NCBI GenBank assembly: GCA_028753945.1
Contig: JAPNXP010000001.1
Location: 14,188,501 to 14,252,500, forward strand
DNA: 64,000 nt
Reading direction: 5' to 3'
Source of the DNA: Hexactinellida sp. DTS-2022
Lineage: Eukaryota; Porifera; Hexactinellida
This document shows, piece after piece, positions 31,125 through 42,468 of this stretch. Under the pieces are notes generated by a model. That model searched no databases. It had not been told where the DNA came from and worked only from the letters and a program-made list of their open reading frames with translations. Every line of letters begins with the position of its first letter. Position 1 is the first letter of the stretch. The position numbers and the translations under genes were made by a program.

Positions 31125-33349
31125 TTATTTATTAATACAATCCATGCAACCTTGGTGGTCGTCATTTGTGCATCGTAGTAACGAGTTTACTAATTGGTCT
31201 TGAAGGGAAAGCTCTTTAAATTGTTCGTTTGAGGTGGAGCTTAATTTTTGGGCTGTGCTAATTCGATATCTAAGCAATACAGGATCACTCTGAGTTGTTA
31301 GCCTGACAAGAACGTCCTTGATGTTGCTTTCAAAAGATAGCTTTCTAGCCAAACTCTCCCTGTATTTTCGCACATACTTGTTTAACGCCTCGAGGCCTTC
31401 CTCAGAAAATTTCTTAAGTCCAAATCCATTATTGTATGTAGCGATAAGTTCTGGTGAATGAGCCAACAATTTGTGAAGTGAAGGGGTTATATTGACCCAA
31501 TTGAATTTTAAAACTATTAATTCGTATGTGGTTGTACAAATATCTGCTAACCGGGTTGTATCCACCTTATGAGTACTGTTGAACACTCTTAGAATAGCTG
31601 AGAGATTATTGCACAGGATTTTGACGATTTCTTTATCTGCTTCACTTATCGTAGACGTAGCCCAGTTAATGAAGTCTCTTTTGTTGGAGAAACAGTTCCT
31701 TGCAACATTTCCGGTTGTAGTGGTTCCACCATCACAAGAAGGGAGATCAATTTGCAGCCCTGTTTTCTCGTACAACAAGGATCTATTCTCTTCATAGAAT
31801 TTTGAATATGTTGAGATGTTGGAGACCATTTTTGTAATCCGGCATCAAGGTGATAAATAAGCAGCATCAGCCACCTGAAAACACATAAATAGCTATGCAG
31901 AGGTGATGCTGAGAGTATATCCTTGTTCGATGTCGGAGGATGTGTTAAACCAAACCTGGAGTTTGAATCAAGTTTCAAAAATTCGGTAATTTCAACGTCG
32001 TTAAAAATAGATATTGCATCTTGAATTTGTCGATTAATAGGAAAGGAAGATCTAATCAATTCAAGGTCTTTAAGTTGCAAGTGAGTTGCTGTACACAACT
32101 GACATGAAGCACCGCCTGCGCCGCTCAGTATTTTGGACATTTTTCCATCGAACATAGTTCGGCTTATTTTAACATGACAATGTCCATCTGCTAACTCGAT
32201 CCCATCTGTTTCCAAAAGATTCGTAGGAGTATTTATGAATTCTTTCATGAGAAATTCGACGTTTTCATGATTTTCACTCTTCGCTAGTAAAAGTACAGGG
32301 CGTGTGGTGAATGGGGAATTGGGAATTAAGTTAGACCAGATAATATTATTTGCACAATCCTTAATTGTAAGAGGCTTAAAGGCATACAGAATAAAGCTTT
32401 TGTTGTGAAATTAGGATCATTATTTAATTGATTATATATTCGATGACTGCCCGAACCATCTAAGCCATCAGCAATCTCAAATTCAATTGGATATTGTTGG
32501 GAATTTAGTTCCATTGTTTGCAAAATCCTTTCCGCGGTATGTTTGACTATTTCAAAATAAGAATGAGTGACACCAATATTCTGCCCTTCCCTTTGTATAA
32601 ATTTAATTTTTGGAGTTAGGGCTATTTGTGATCTAAAAAGAGCAATGTGATCGTAAGATGGAAAGATTATACCTTCTGGTTTGCACAACTTTCTGATATT
32701 CGAATATTTTCCCAATTTCTAGAATGTCGAGCAAAAATGCAGACTTATCAATAGGCAATTGCTTGTATGAATTGGAGAAGGTGCCTGTTTGTAATATCTC
32801 GGTGCAAACTTTGGATACTTTCCTGTCGTGTACAATGGTAGAAATTAATTTGAGGGCTAGGCTTGCAATGTCTTTCTCCTCTACCCTCTCACGATCAGCA
32901 ATATAGCGTATATGTTGCAACAAGACAGTTAATCTGGACCTTTGGGATTCATATTGTAATTCAGTTATATGTTTTCTGGGGACAAATGAACTTTCTTCAG
33001 TAAAAATACCGGCACATTTCAAGCAAACTGTCTTTTTTTCGCAAATGCAAGTTTCGCATAAAGTGGTCGTGATAGAGTCGATAGTTGATTGGCTCACTAT
33101 TGAAAATGACTTGCTTCTTGTAAGGAATTTCTGGTCTCGTTTTGCTAGTTCCTCAAATGGTTGGCAATTCCAATCTTCAAGCGTTTGATTTTTGACATTT
33201 GTAGTCCTTGTCAATTTAATTCGCCCAAATTTCCTTTTCAGAGATTGAAAGGTGTCTTCATCAAGATAGAACGTTTCGATATAGTTTCGAGCAGCATTAG
33301 AAGGGTTTTCACTCTTTGTAAGGAGTGTATAAGCCTCATTATTATTCAT
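31125..33349 (-). pseudogene. RAG1-like/Transib transposase, three frameshifts
   Basis: The gene runs from ATG at 33349 to a stop at 31125 in four frames joined by single-base shifts near 32715 (A run), 32400 (GCTTTATTC) and 31810 (CAAAATTC). The N-terminal part has a Cys cluster (CETCICEKKTVCLKC). The core holds EIADGLDGSGSHRIYNQL, the likely first catalytic Asp region, then SENHENVEFLMKEF, MFDGKMSKILSG and CQLCTATHLQLKDLEL, which resembles the RAG1 CTLCDATRL zinc segment. HKLLAHSPELI and FSEEGLEALNKYVRKYRE follow, matching the RAG1 HKTLAH and ASEGNESGNKLFRRFR blocks with the catalytic Glu. The C terminus ends with C-x4-H-x2-C-x2-C. The second Asp is not certain: Lys stands in LAKSENHE where RAG1 has Asp in LADESDHE, but MFDGK offers one. 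Frameshifts may be decay or homopolymer errors. Confidence 0.85.
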
Positions 33350-33952
33350 CTTTTATAATATAATGTAACAAATTGGTATAAAAAGTAACAATATTAATAT
33401 AATAAGAAATCTTGAAATTGGACTTTTTGTCCGATTTTTGTTTTTCGGAACTTTTAAGTGTCTAGAAAGTATGTTCGCGCAATTTCGGGGGCCTAGAAAG
33501 GGTTTATAATTCAAATTAACCCTATAAATATTGTTTAAAACATATAGGCAAGTTCGCACTCCTGTGCCCTTTTAAGATTCTACGGGGGTATATATATCTA
33601 CATTATATTTCAATATCGAATTGTATGGTAATTTTGAAGCAAATGGAATGGAACAGTAATTTCTAATAAAAGGAGCACAAACCGCAAAATATATTTATGA
33701 TGGTTATATCATTAGTTTAGTTAACACTGTTCGTTCATTCTGTACATATTCTCTAAGCATTAAGAATTGTAATGAGTGAACGAATAGTATGAATTTTGAA
33801 ATCAAATTACAAATCACAAACCAGCATGACGTCAATTCACCTATAACTCTTGCAAATGTTGATGGATCCAGTTCATTTTTTGAACAGCGAAGTTTGAGAA
33901 TATGGTGAACCTATATACTTAAAAGCATTCAAATCTAAGTAGATAGATTTTT

Positions 33953-33981
33953 TACCTAATCGACCTATTCCTGCCACTGTG
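33953..33981 (-). repeat. Right terminal inverted repeat of the RAG1/Transib element
   Basis: Read inward on the minus strand: CACAGTG at 33981-33975, a 7-base spacer, then TAGGTCGATTAGGTA at 33967-33953. The right TSD ATACT is 33982-33986. Confidence 0.9.
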
Positions 33982-34322
33982 ATACTACGTAGCAGTTATA
34001 GCGGGTGAGTTATGGAGTATCCTTAATAAAGCATTCCCTTTCTACCACTTTCATAATTAAACATCTTGTTGAGTTTGTATGTCTAATAAACAAGTAAATA
34101 TTTAATCAGTCTTAATGGCATTTGAGGCTGCAATTTAATTGGTTAGGACTCTGTAAAATATAATAGGCTTATATAAATAGAGTTTGTTATTCATAATTAT
34201 GAATTATTATTTATTAATTGTGTTACTTGCAAAGGGAATATTATTTCAGATTTATTCTAAAAATTTATAGAATAGCTTTCTACATCATTTGGCTCATTTG
34301 ACCTCTAATACGTGGTGATATC

Positions 34323-34550
34323 CAGGGGCGGCACTTCGGTGCGGCTGGTGGTCAGGATGGCCAGCTTTGCTGTACCACCTCTATCTGTTCGAAATTAAAC
34401 AATTAATTCACAACTTATCCAATTAATGATTTTATGATCGTTGAACTAGACAGAACTACACTCAAATACCTAGTGTTGAACCTCTGGACCACATTAGAAT
34501 ACTGTAAAATTCACCGCCGTACCACTTTTCGAAAGAACGTGCCGCCCCTG
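34323..34550. mobile_element. hAT-type MITE, 8-bp TSD GTGATATC
   Basis: Ends CAGGGGCGGCAC and GTGCCGCCCCTG are inverted over 228 bp, and GTGATATC is repeated exactly at 34315-34322 and 34551-34558. There is no coding content. Confidence 0.92.
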
Positions 34551-34715
34551 GTGATATCCGTGTCATACAACTTAATGTGATAATAATTTGTGAGGAATTC
34601 GATACACTCTTATTCTCAAATTATTCTACTTAACTTTACAATGCCAGAATGTTCACAAACCATAATTTGAACTTAGAGTTAACTAATTTGTACTCATTAT
34701 AGAATATCGGCTTAC

Positions 34716-35155
34716 AGAGATAATACAAACAACACCAGAAGTCCATACTATAATGCATTTGCATTGATTAGTATCTAACCAGTGCATACCGATGATCTGT
34801 GGATCTGTTCCCTATAAATATTCTTTAAACTATTAATTTATTAGAATGATTTTTGGTAGATAATACAGTGAACTCCAGTTATAACAAAGTCGGATATAAC
34901 GAAATAATTGCTTAAATCCAAATGGAGATTTTTCCCCCAGAACACTCAATGCATTATCATTATCCGTTTCTAACGAATATCCGGATATAACGAAGGAATT
35001 TACAGGTCCCAAGCAATTCGTTATAACGGGAGTTCACTGTATATTAGTCCACATCAAAATAATCTTATTACGGTGTGGTTCATCGGTATGCACTGGTTTA
35101 GATACTAATCAATGCAAATGCATTATAGTATGGACCATTCTGGTGTTGTTTGTAT
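34716..35155. mobile_element. Long inverted-repeat element split by a MITE
   Basis: About 85 bp around 34716-34800 (ATACAAACAACACCAGAAG, then CATTTGCATTGATTAG) is repeated inverted at about 35065-35155. The 174-bp MITE at 34866-35039 sits in the middle. A diverged relative is at about 44165-44420. Confidence 0.7.
34866..35039. mobile_element. TA-flanked MITE, CAGTGAACTCC-GTTATAAC family
   Basis: It begins CAGTGAACTCCAGTTATAAC and ends GTTATAACGGGAGTTCACTG with TA on both sides. Relatives: a short copy at 42204-42281 and decayed pieces near 597-650. Confidence 0.9.
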
Positions 35156-35234
35156 TAAAGAATATTTAAAGGAAACAGATTCACAGACCATTGTTCTAGT
35201 TAATGATTTAATTAAAAATCTTTCATGATTCCTA

Positions 35235-35423
35235 CAGTAGAACGTCGTTAATACAAACACCAAGGGACGGTAAAATTTGTTCGCTTTATCCGGAGTTCTG
35301 ATTAATCAGAGTTTTACCCATTGAATAGCTATTGTAGGGACCTGATTTTGTGGAACTGTTTGTTCGTCTTATCCGGAAATTCGTATTATTTAAACCGTGT
35401 TCGTACTAACGTGTTTCTACTTG
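35235..35423. mobile_element. Pogo-like MITE copy
   Basis: It begins CAGTAGAACGTCGTTAATAC after TA and ends CTAACGTGTTTCTACTTG before TA, with the same interior as the copy at 4401-4578. Confidence 0.75.
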
Positions 35424-36633
35424 TACTTGGCAACAGTTGTGCTTTAATAACTTTTAATATATATTACACTGAAATTTTACAGTTACTTTGTTAAATGCAA
35501 GTAACATATTTCATTCAAAATTAAGTTTATCCAGAATAGTTTAAATAGTAATTGTTCCAATTATTAATTGGATCAAACTTGGTATACAAATAGGATATGA
35601 ACAAGTGCCAAATTACAAGGCCGAGCAGATAAACGTATGCGTGTATTCACATATTCTATTTCGATCTCCGAATATTCTAGTAGCATCTTGTCAAATCAAC
35701 TGATGTTCTAACATAGGAGATTAGATAATACTCTTATTTATTGGATTCTAGGATAATTCCAGTTTGGTTCAGGGTTCCATTCAATTTGAGTTTGGGTCTA
35801 TATTTTAATAATTTAAACGTTGATAGTTATGCAGTTTGAATTAATTCAACGCCTTATTAGGCAGGCCACTGTTAGTTGGAATCTTGTTAACCACCGCCCG
35901 GGTCAGATATCATATCAATCGAAATTGTTATCATTTCAGTAATTATTCTCACATCCTCAAATATACTTCGTGTGGAGCTGAAACAGTATTACCATTAACA
36001 CTGGTGTTTGTGCTGCAAAAATAAATACCATTAATTTTAATATTTAATAGTTTCAAGAAAATGGTAGTTTACGAATTCTTTTGGTAGGGCAGTGTATAGG
36101 AGATATGTAGCAAAAGGAAGCTCACAGACAATGTGAAACAAATACAATAATTGAATGCACGCAGAACTTATGTGTCTGATGAATAATTAAGGTCTGTTCA
36201 AATATAAACTATTTTTGCATCGCCCAATCAGATTAAGGCTATTCCCCATACATTTTTAATGGATCTGAGACTGAAATTTCATTGGTTGGGAATCTGTTAG
36301 ACTGTATAGGCTTATATAAAAAGAACTATTTATTCAGATTTATAAACGATTATTATTTGCATTGTTTAAACAGAATATTATATCGAATCTATTCTATAGA
36401 TTTATTAACGAATATCAACATTCCAGTTAATCAGATCAGGTGAGTTTCAACGATAATTGCTTAATTGACATATTAAAAAACCATTGTGAATTAATATATA
36501 AGATTGCTAAATTGACATACGTGTATATGTTTACAAATTCTTCGATTAGATTGCAAAAACTAAAGTAAACTCGGTTATAATGTACCCCTTCGGAAAATAA
36601 AATAGGTCACACGACCAGGGTGTTATCCAGAGC
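35424..36633. other. AT-rich spacer left of the KDZ transposon
   Basis: The sequence CTTCGTGTGGAGCTGAAACA followed by TATTACCATTAACAC (about 35967) recurs at about 56093. No gene is seen. Confidence 0.4.
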
Positions 36634-36643
36634 TATTTAAAAG

Positions 36644-36770
36644 TACCTGGCGCATGCGCTAAAAGTACCTGGCGCATGCGCTACTAGTACCTGGCGCATG
36701 CGCTAAAAGTACCTGGCGCATGCGCTACTAGTACCTGGCGCATGCGCTACTAGTACCTGGCGCATGCGCT
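36644..36770 (+). repeat. 22-bp tandem array, left KDZ end (six units)
   Basis: ACCTGGCGCATGCGCT recurs every 22 bp, joined alternately by AAAAGT and ACTAGT. The inner GCGCATGCGC is itself palindromic. These are likely transposase-binding repeats. Confidence 0.92.
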
Positions 36771-37028
36771 ACTAGTACTATTACATTTAATACGTATAGG
36801 CAACATTCCTATGAAATGTGACCGTTTCCAATGTGAATAGTATGTTTAAATGGAATGTTCAAATATTTTAACTACAAATCATATTAATTGTTTGTCTGGT
36901 TACCCGTTATTTACCAATATTACTAATTGGAATGTATGCATAATTTGGTTTCGAATTTAAAACTATAAAAAGTTTTTGTCGTTCCTTAATTTGTTTTGCA
37001 AATCAAGTTCTCAAACACTTATATTATA

Positions 37029-40000
37029 ATGGCAGAATACTTCACTTCCTCAATGATGTCTCTGAATTCGAAAAACAAAAAAAGAAAAGCAGAGGAAGAA
37101 GACATCACTTTTCTGACAGAGGATGTAAGGAGAGTGCAATTTGCAGAGGAACCCTTAATTATTTCAGAATTCAACGTATCACAAAGTAAGTGTTCTATTT
37201 ATATAAATTATATTTGTTGTGAAATACTATTTTTTATAGCGTGCGATGAAAATGAGGATTACTCAGAACTTATTAAAGAAATAGAACTTTCTACTATTGA
37301 ACAGTATGTAAGAATCTTAATTGAGGTGTGTCAATTAGAGGACAGTAAATATGTTATAATAACGGATTTCGAACATTCACAAGGTATGCCTTTATATTAC
37401 TTTGTTTATATTTAATCGCTGTATCCAAGTTAAATATACAATGTAAGGACGACCAGTTACATGAAAACTAATATTATTTACTGCATACAAAGTTACAAAC
37501 TAATCACATGTGAAAAATATTGATCAGTAAATATATTGCTCCTTAAAACTATTATACTATTGGTCTAGTTAGTCTGCATTACCCATAAATACAAAAGTTA
37601 TTTGTATCTAGGGTAATGCAATAACTTATAGGAAAACTGGTATTCAAAAGAAAAAGCCTTGTTATTGATACAGAACTTCAATTTTGCTCTTGCTGTGACA
37701 AAAATGATTGTCTTCACTATCAAGCTTTTGTCCAATGTTCACAGATGAAGTGCTTGAAAGTGTGTGAGGCCAACAAACTTGATGAAATAGTCTATTTTCT
37801 AGTCAATCCTACGAATATATTTATCTCAGCACTTGATACTCTTCATAACTATACTTCAAGAAGTGGTAATTGGTTCTGCAATTCTTGTATTGGTAAATGT
37901 AAACAACAACCTAAGCTATCAAATATCCTAGCTATGACTGGACATGACCTATCGATGAAAAATCAACGACGGATTGAATACACTGTGGTAACGTCTAATC
38001 AAATACCAATGAATCTTGATGAAACTCTTTGCTCCAATTATGACAAACAGCTTTCCGAAGGTATCCATCTACCAACTCATCTAATGCCTGAAAAAAACTA
38101 CTGCAAGCACGGTTATATTTTCAACGGAGAGGACCAACTTAAATTGGAAAACACTGGAATAGTTATATATACAGAGAATGATGTAATTGAACTCAAGGAA
38201 CACAAAGGTAGGATGCTACTTTAATAGCTATCTCTATTTAATTTTTGAATAAGAAAATTCTCGTTATTTCATATTACATATAATTTATCATTTAGTGTAC
38301 AGCTCGATATGTGAAGGTCCTTGTAAGTGCCTAGCAGTCTACGAAGGAAATAATTATTTACTCTTAAATATCAACAACAAGTACTTCATTCATTATAGCT
38401 TATTATACGATTATAGTGAGCTCATGACGATGTCAAGGAATACTCTGTACGGATACTTGAGGTTAGTGTACGTATCCATCGTATCTATTCCAGATAATGT
38501 ATATGTTTGAGCAGGGTTTTTTTTAAGGCCGATCTTGCTGTAAATTTTGCACCAGTATTTTTTGGAGTTACACCACGATTTGGGTCGTCCTGGGCCTGTG
38601 CAGTGTTGAGTTATACCAAGGCCGCGCTGAGTTACATCAAGGTCTCAACCTTAAAAAATAGCCTGTGTTTGAGTATACAGTACATCTCTATTAACTGAAC
38701 TTAAGATGTACCCCTTCGAGAATATAAAATAACATATTTTATCAGATTGTAAGTACTAATTAGATCAATTACGTACCTAGCGAGAACTACTGTAATGCCA
38801 ATATTATCTAAATTTATCCTATATTATACGTATGTTTAATTAGTGCTAAAAATCGGAAGCTTCAACGAATGGGAAGAAAGAGTACCTTCAAGTATCACAT
38901 AGTTTATCATGCCTGGAACGCATATTTAAGATTGGTTGACCTTGATTACCCCTCACTTTACACCTGCCCCCAATGTAAGCTGCAGCCAAAAATAGTAATT
39001 CTAGATGGAATAGCTATGGGAACCATGAGATCACTACCAGAAGTTATTGAAACAGAAGACTACGAACAAAAATATTCTATGATTGCAATCTCTGACAGAG
39101 TATTTATTCATGATTCAACCCTTCGAAAAAATTTCTTAAACTACAGCCTGCAAGGCCTAGCAGAAGATAATTTCAATGAACTGGTAAACATTCATGATAC
39201 GTTTTGTGACTACATAACTTCCACTTCTTCAAAGTTGGATAACTGTGTGACAATAAGTGAAAATCATGAGAAGGTTAGGAAAGTGATACAACTTCTGTGT
39301 CGTAACGAGCCGATAACAGGATTGTTTCAATTCTCTATTTTGGATGCAAGCGAGAGAGAAACTATAGTTCACCTGTCTGATGGGGGATCGGCCAAGGAAG
39401 AATCCTTAAACCTGATCTATCAAAAAATGTATACGCTTGAGTGTTTGATCAAGTCAATACAACCATCCATAGACATAACCGGATATGTCACGTTAGACCC
39501 AGTTGTTGCCTCATTATTGAAGAAAATAATGACTCAAATCGATTCCCTATCCAGAAAACCAACCCGAAAGCTAGTTGAATTCTGTCCCGATAGTAATGAG
39601 TACTACAATTACTTCCCGGCTTTTGATAAAAACTACAAGTAAGTCTACTAGTAATCCTCTTGTTAAAATGTGACTACATAGTATATACTGTAATATTTTA
39701 TATGTTTTCCACAGGATACCAGTGTACGAGAATGCAACCGTCGAGTCGGTGGATAACTGTTCAAAAAGATTTCCAAAGCATCACAAGTTTTCTCCAGGAC
39801 TGATGGCTATCACCTGCCAACATAGAGTTTGCTACGGATTTCAGATTCTTAGAAAACATGAATCTACTGTATTAGTTTATAACCTACTACTCAGAATATT
39901 CAAAGTGCAGCCGAAAGTGATAATATATGATAACGCTTGCAACTTACATAATACATGTATGAAAAGGTAATTTGTATTACCTCAGTGTTTAGCTCACTGA

Positions 40001-40316
40001 CTGAAATTATTTGCAGTCTATTTCAAAATTGTAGGAATTACCTTTCTCTCTTCTTTATAGAGATCCAAAGTTATTTATGAAGACTACCTTTCTCATCGAT
40101 CGTTTTCACTCAACAAATCACAAGTGTTGTCCGTCCTACTCAATGAGAAATATTCACACAGAAGAGATGAAGAAAATTAACTCACAAGTTTGTGAACAAT
40201 TATTCTCTTCACTTAGAAGGATTTCAACTCAGATTGCATATATGCGTGTCGAAAACGTCTTTTTCACGACAAGATATTTCCTGGCTTGTTTTAATTCTAG
40301 TAAACCAAAAGTTTAA
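37029..40316 (+). CDS. KDZ transposase (7 exons)
   Basis: Exons with GT-AG borders join in frame: 37029-37185, 37240-37383, 37632-38207, 38296-38461, 38844-39638, 39715-39966 and 40061-40316, giving 781 residues. The N-terminal part is acidic. Exon 3 carries Cys/His clusters (CSCCDKNDCLHYQAF, MKCLKVC) and CKHGYIFNGEDQ. Exon 5 has YTCPQCKLQPKIVILDGIAM, with the probable first Asp. Exon 6 has PGLMAITCQHRVCYGF, ESTVLVYN and IIYDNACNLH, the hallmark KDZ block with the second Asp. Exon 7 has FLIDRFHSTNHKCCPSY and SQVCEQLFSSLRR with the probable Glu. No stop or shift is needed, so the gene looks intact. Exon calls are mine from the sequence; no transcript was available. Confidence 0.9.
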
Positions 40317-40399
40317 TAAATATAAATTTATATTTGAATACAATAAATATTAATAGTGTGTAAAAATGTAATGTGGTAACAGTTATTCAGTCAATGAAG

Positions 40400-42180
40400 T
40401 TACATTTCGAGGGCTACAGGGGGGGCAAGAAAAAACTCTACATCCTCGCTTACGTCTACGAATCCTACACATGGTTTATGATACCAATTAAGGCATTTAG
40501 GGCACTCTACCATGTTAGCAAATGCATAAGATGGTAGGTTACAGAGACACCATAACTTAATCTTAAATTCTGATCTTAAAAGGGTGCACATTTTAGATCG
40601 AAGTATCTTGCTTTCTGTGGTCGGGAAGGGTGTTAATACTTCGTTATTGAAGCAATCACTTAGGTGCGACCTCATTCTATTTTGTTTCCAGCGAACAAGG
40701 GCTGGATCATCTCCGTTTGCAATTGCCAGACAGACTGCAGCTGCAAACAATCCGCAGTCTGCACCTCCTCTTTGTTGTTGAATAGATACAAAAGTAACTT
40801 TTAGTTCTCCAGAACTGCTCCCATAGAGGAGAGATAACTGTACATCCAACTCTTCACTTGTTCTGCTTGTCATCATTGAGTCATAAAGACTGACATTCCC
40901 TTCAATATCAACACTGGAGCACACCCAATGAAGTGCCCCGTCATGGTGTATTTGCATGCTTGGACGGGGAGCTCTGACGAATTGCCGGTTCTAAAATAGA
41001 AATCTTAAAATAAATTAGGCTGCTATGAGACGAGTGTTGGCCTAATTAAGTAGTAAACTTTATCTTAATTACTTACTTTGGAAAGAATTGTATCCTGAAG
41101 GCCCTGTACATGGGGATAAGTATTCTTCAAGAGATCCTATATAATTTACATCGTAAATATCATAACTATATCTGTTGCTAATCAACTTACACAAAATGCA
41201 TTAATACACGTATCAGTTAGGAATGTATTTCCAGTTGACAGCTCATGTAGGGATTGTGATTTGTCTTTTCGGGTGACTATCGGTGTAAATTCAAAAATGG
41301 GGCTCAACGGTATCGTACCCAAAAGCGTGGCTAAGCTGGGTGTAGGTACAGGGAAAGTAGGGTCTGTGTAAGAAGAGATTTCGATCTGTTTTAATTCTGG
41401 AAAGAAAGATCCGTTACTACTAGTATCGATATCGGATACCGGGATCGCTTTGGCAGATGAACACTGAGGATGAGTAGTCTCTGCTGAGTGTGTTTGTTGA
41501 TCCTCAAATCTGGTTTCTGGAGATATCCTGGGATTTTTACTAGAGAACGCTTCTGAAGATGTTCTACGCCTTTTAGTTGCGTGAGGAATCGTCTTTGGAC
41601 TACTATGAGATTGCTCTCGAACGTTATCGCGGTTTCTACTATCTTTGTAACACTTGATAATTTTACATAGAGACTCTCTATTGCAGAGCTTGATATTCTT
41701 ATATTCCACGTCGTTTGGCCAAAATGATGGTTTTAGGGAATCGTCCTTCCAAAAAGCACTGTTTTTCCCTAATTATAGGATGTCGAGTCACACTAAGCAT
41801 ACATTCGGGGATAATATTCGTTTTAGTTCCGTTATTTAATAAATAAATGACAACTCACCAATCGAATCTTTCGTAATCCACGAGACAAGCTTTCGAAGGG
41901 TTGGTACATTGACTATGTCCAGATCTCCCCAGATAAGATCGATTATTCGTTGGTCATCAGATAGCTTGTCATGGCACGGTTCGATGTGTTTACCAACTAT
42001 GGACTTCGAAACGTCATCTTTCAGAGAATGTACGAGCTGTTGAAATTTCTCTGGCCCTATGGTAGCTAGTTTTCCTCTCCATGTATGTACCACTCCTATA
42101 CTTTCTCCTGTTATGGACCGGAATTGCTTGAGAGTAGAGGACAACATCTCACGAGCGTTCGATTTTGTCATTCGAGGCAT
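40400..42180 (-). CDS. C48 (Ulp1-like) cysteine protease with C-terminal PHD-like finger (4 exons)
   Basis: Minus-strand exons join in frame: 42180-41859, 41768-41191, 41136-41077 and 40990-40400, giving 516 residues. The N-terminal exon is helical. Exon 2 holds FWPNDVEYKNIKL, a Ser/Pro-rich, Lys/Arg-containing low-complexity part (ATKRRRTSS, nuclear-signal-like), and the start of the protease. The catalytic elements are His in GALHWVCSS, Asp in VSLYDSM, Gln in SIQQQRGG and Cys in ADCGLFAAAV. A C-terminal C-x-C ... C-x2-C-x4-H-x2-C cluster (VECPKCLNWYHKPC) resembles part of a PHD finger. Ulp1-like proteases cleave SUMO or ubiquitin-like proteins; KDZ elements often carry one. It is tail-to-tail with the transposase, 83 bp apart. 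Confidence 0.88.
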
Positions 42181-42203
42181 TTTAGCTACTTGTAAATTAT
42201 ATA

Positions 42204-42281
42204 CAGTAAACTCTCGTTATAACGAAGTGCTTCAGATATCCATTTCGTTATAGCCGACTTCGTTACAAAGGGAGTTCACTG
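42204..42281. mobile_element. Short TA-flanked MITE inside the KDZ element
   Basis: A 78-bp element begins CAGTAAACTCTCGTTATAAC and ends GGGAGTTCACTG, with TA on both sides. It lies just upstream of the C48 start codon (42180) and may affect that promoter. Confidence 0.75.
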
Positions 42282-42392
42282 TAACTGTTTAGTTAATTAT
42301 TCAGATAGTGCCCAGTACTCAATATTTATTATTTAAAACGAAAGCCTATTTAATTAAACACACCTCATATACGGATGTTGCGTCACACGAGT

Positions 42393-42450
42393 AGCGCATG
42401 CGCCAGGTACTTTTAGCGCATGCGCCAGGTACTAGTAGCGCATGCGCCAG
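42393..42450 (-). repeat. 22-bp tandem array, right KDZ end (three units)
   Basis: AGCGCATGCGCCAGGTA recurs three times in inverted orientation to the left array. Confidence 0.9.
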
Positions 42451-42468
42451 GTACTTTTAAATATATGG

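Larger units (their letters stand above)
30846..33981. mobile_element. RAG1/Transib-superfamily transposon, CACAGTG ends, 5-bp TSD ATACT
   Basis: The 3136-bp element begins CACAGTGGCTGGAA and ends with the inverse of CACAGTGGCAGGAA. ATACT is repeated exactly at 30841-30845 and 33982-33986; a 5-bp duplication with CAC-type ends is the signature of Transib and RAG-like transposition. Both ends share a second block TAGGTCGATTAGGTA, 16 bases inside the heptamer on the left and 7 on the right. A single transposase gene lies on the minus strand. I see no RAG2-like (Kelch) frame in the element. CACAGTG equals the consensus heptamer of V(D)J recombination signals. Confidence 0.9.
36634..42463. mobile_element. 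KDZ-type DNA transposon with 22-bp terminal satellite
   Basis: Two convergent genes, a KDZ transposase (+) and a C48 protease (-), lie between inverted arrays of a 22-bp unit containing TACCTGGCGCATGCGCT. The left array has six units (36644-36770), the right array three (about 42393-42450), and both ends read TATTTAAAAGTACC going inward. About 5.83 kb in total. GTTATCCAG occurs just outside both ends, and TAGGTCACACGAC lies at 36603-36615 and 42671-42683, but I cannot define an exact target duplication. KDZ is Kyakuja-Dileera-Zisupton. Confidence 0.85.

Noticed and set aside
31125..33349. Reading the gene as a host RAG1 gene used for receptor diversification
   Set aside because: Exact terminal repeats and a target duplication show it to be a mobile element; no RAG2-like gene or recombination-signal gene segments are seen in the window.
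36644..36770. Regular 22-bp repeats suggesting a CRISPR-like array
   Set aside because: There are no unique spacers; the units are head to tail, and an inverted partner array at 42393-42450 marks them as transposon ends.
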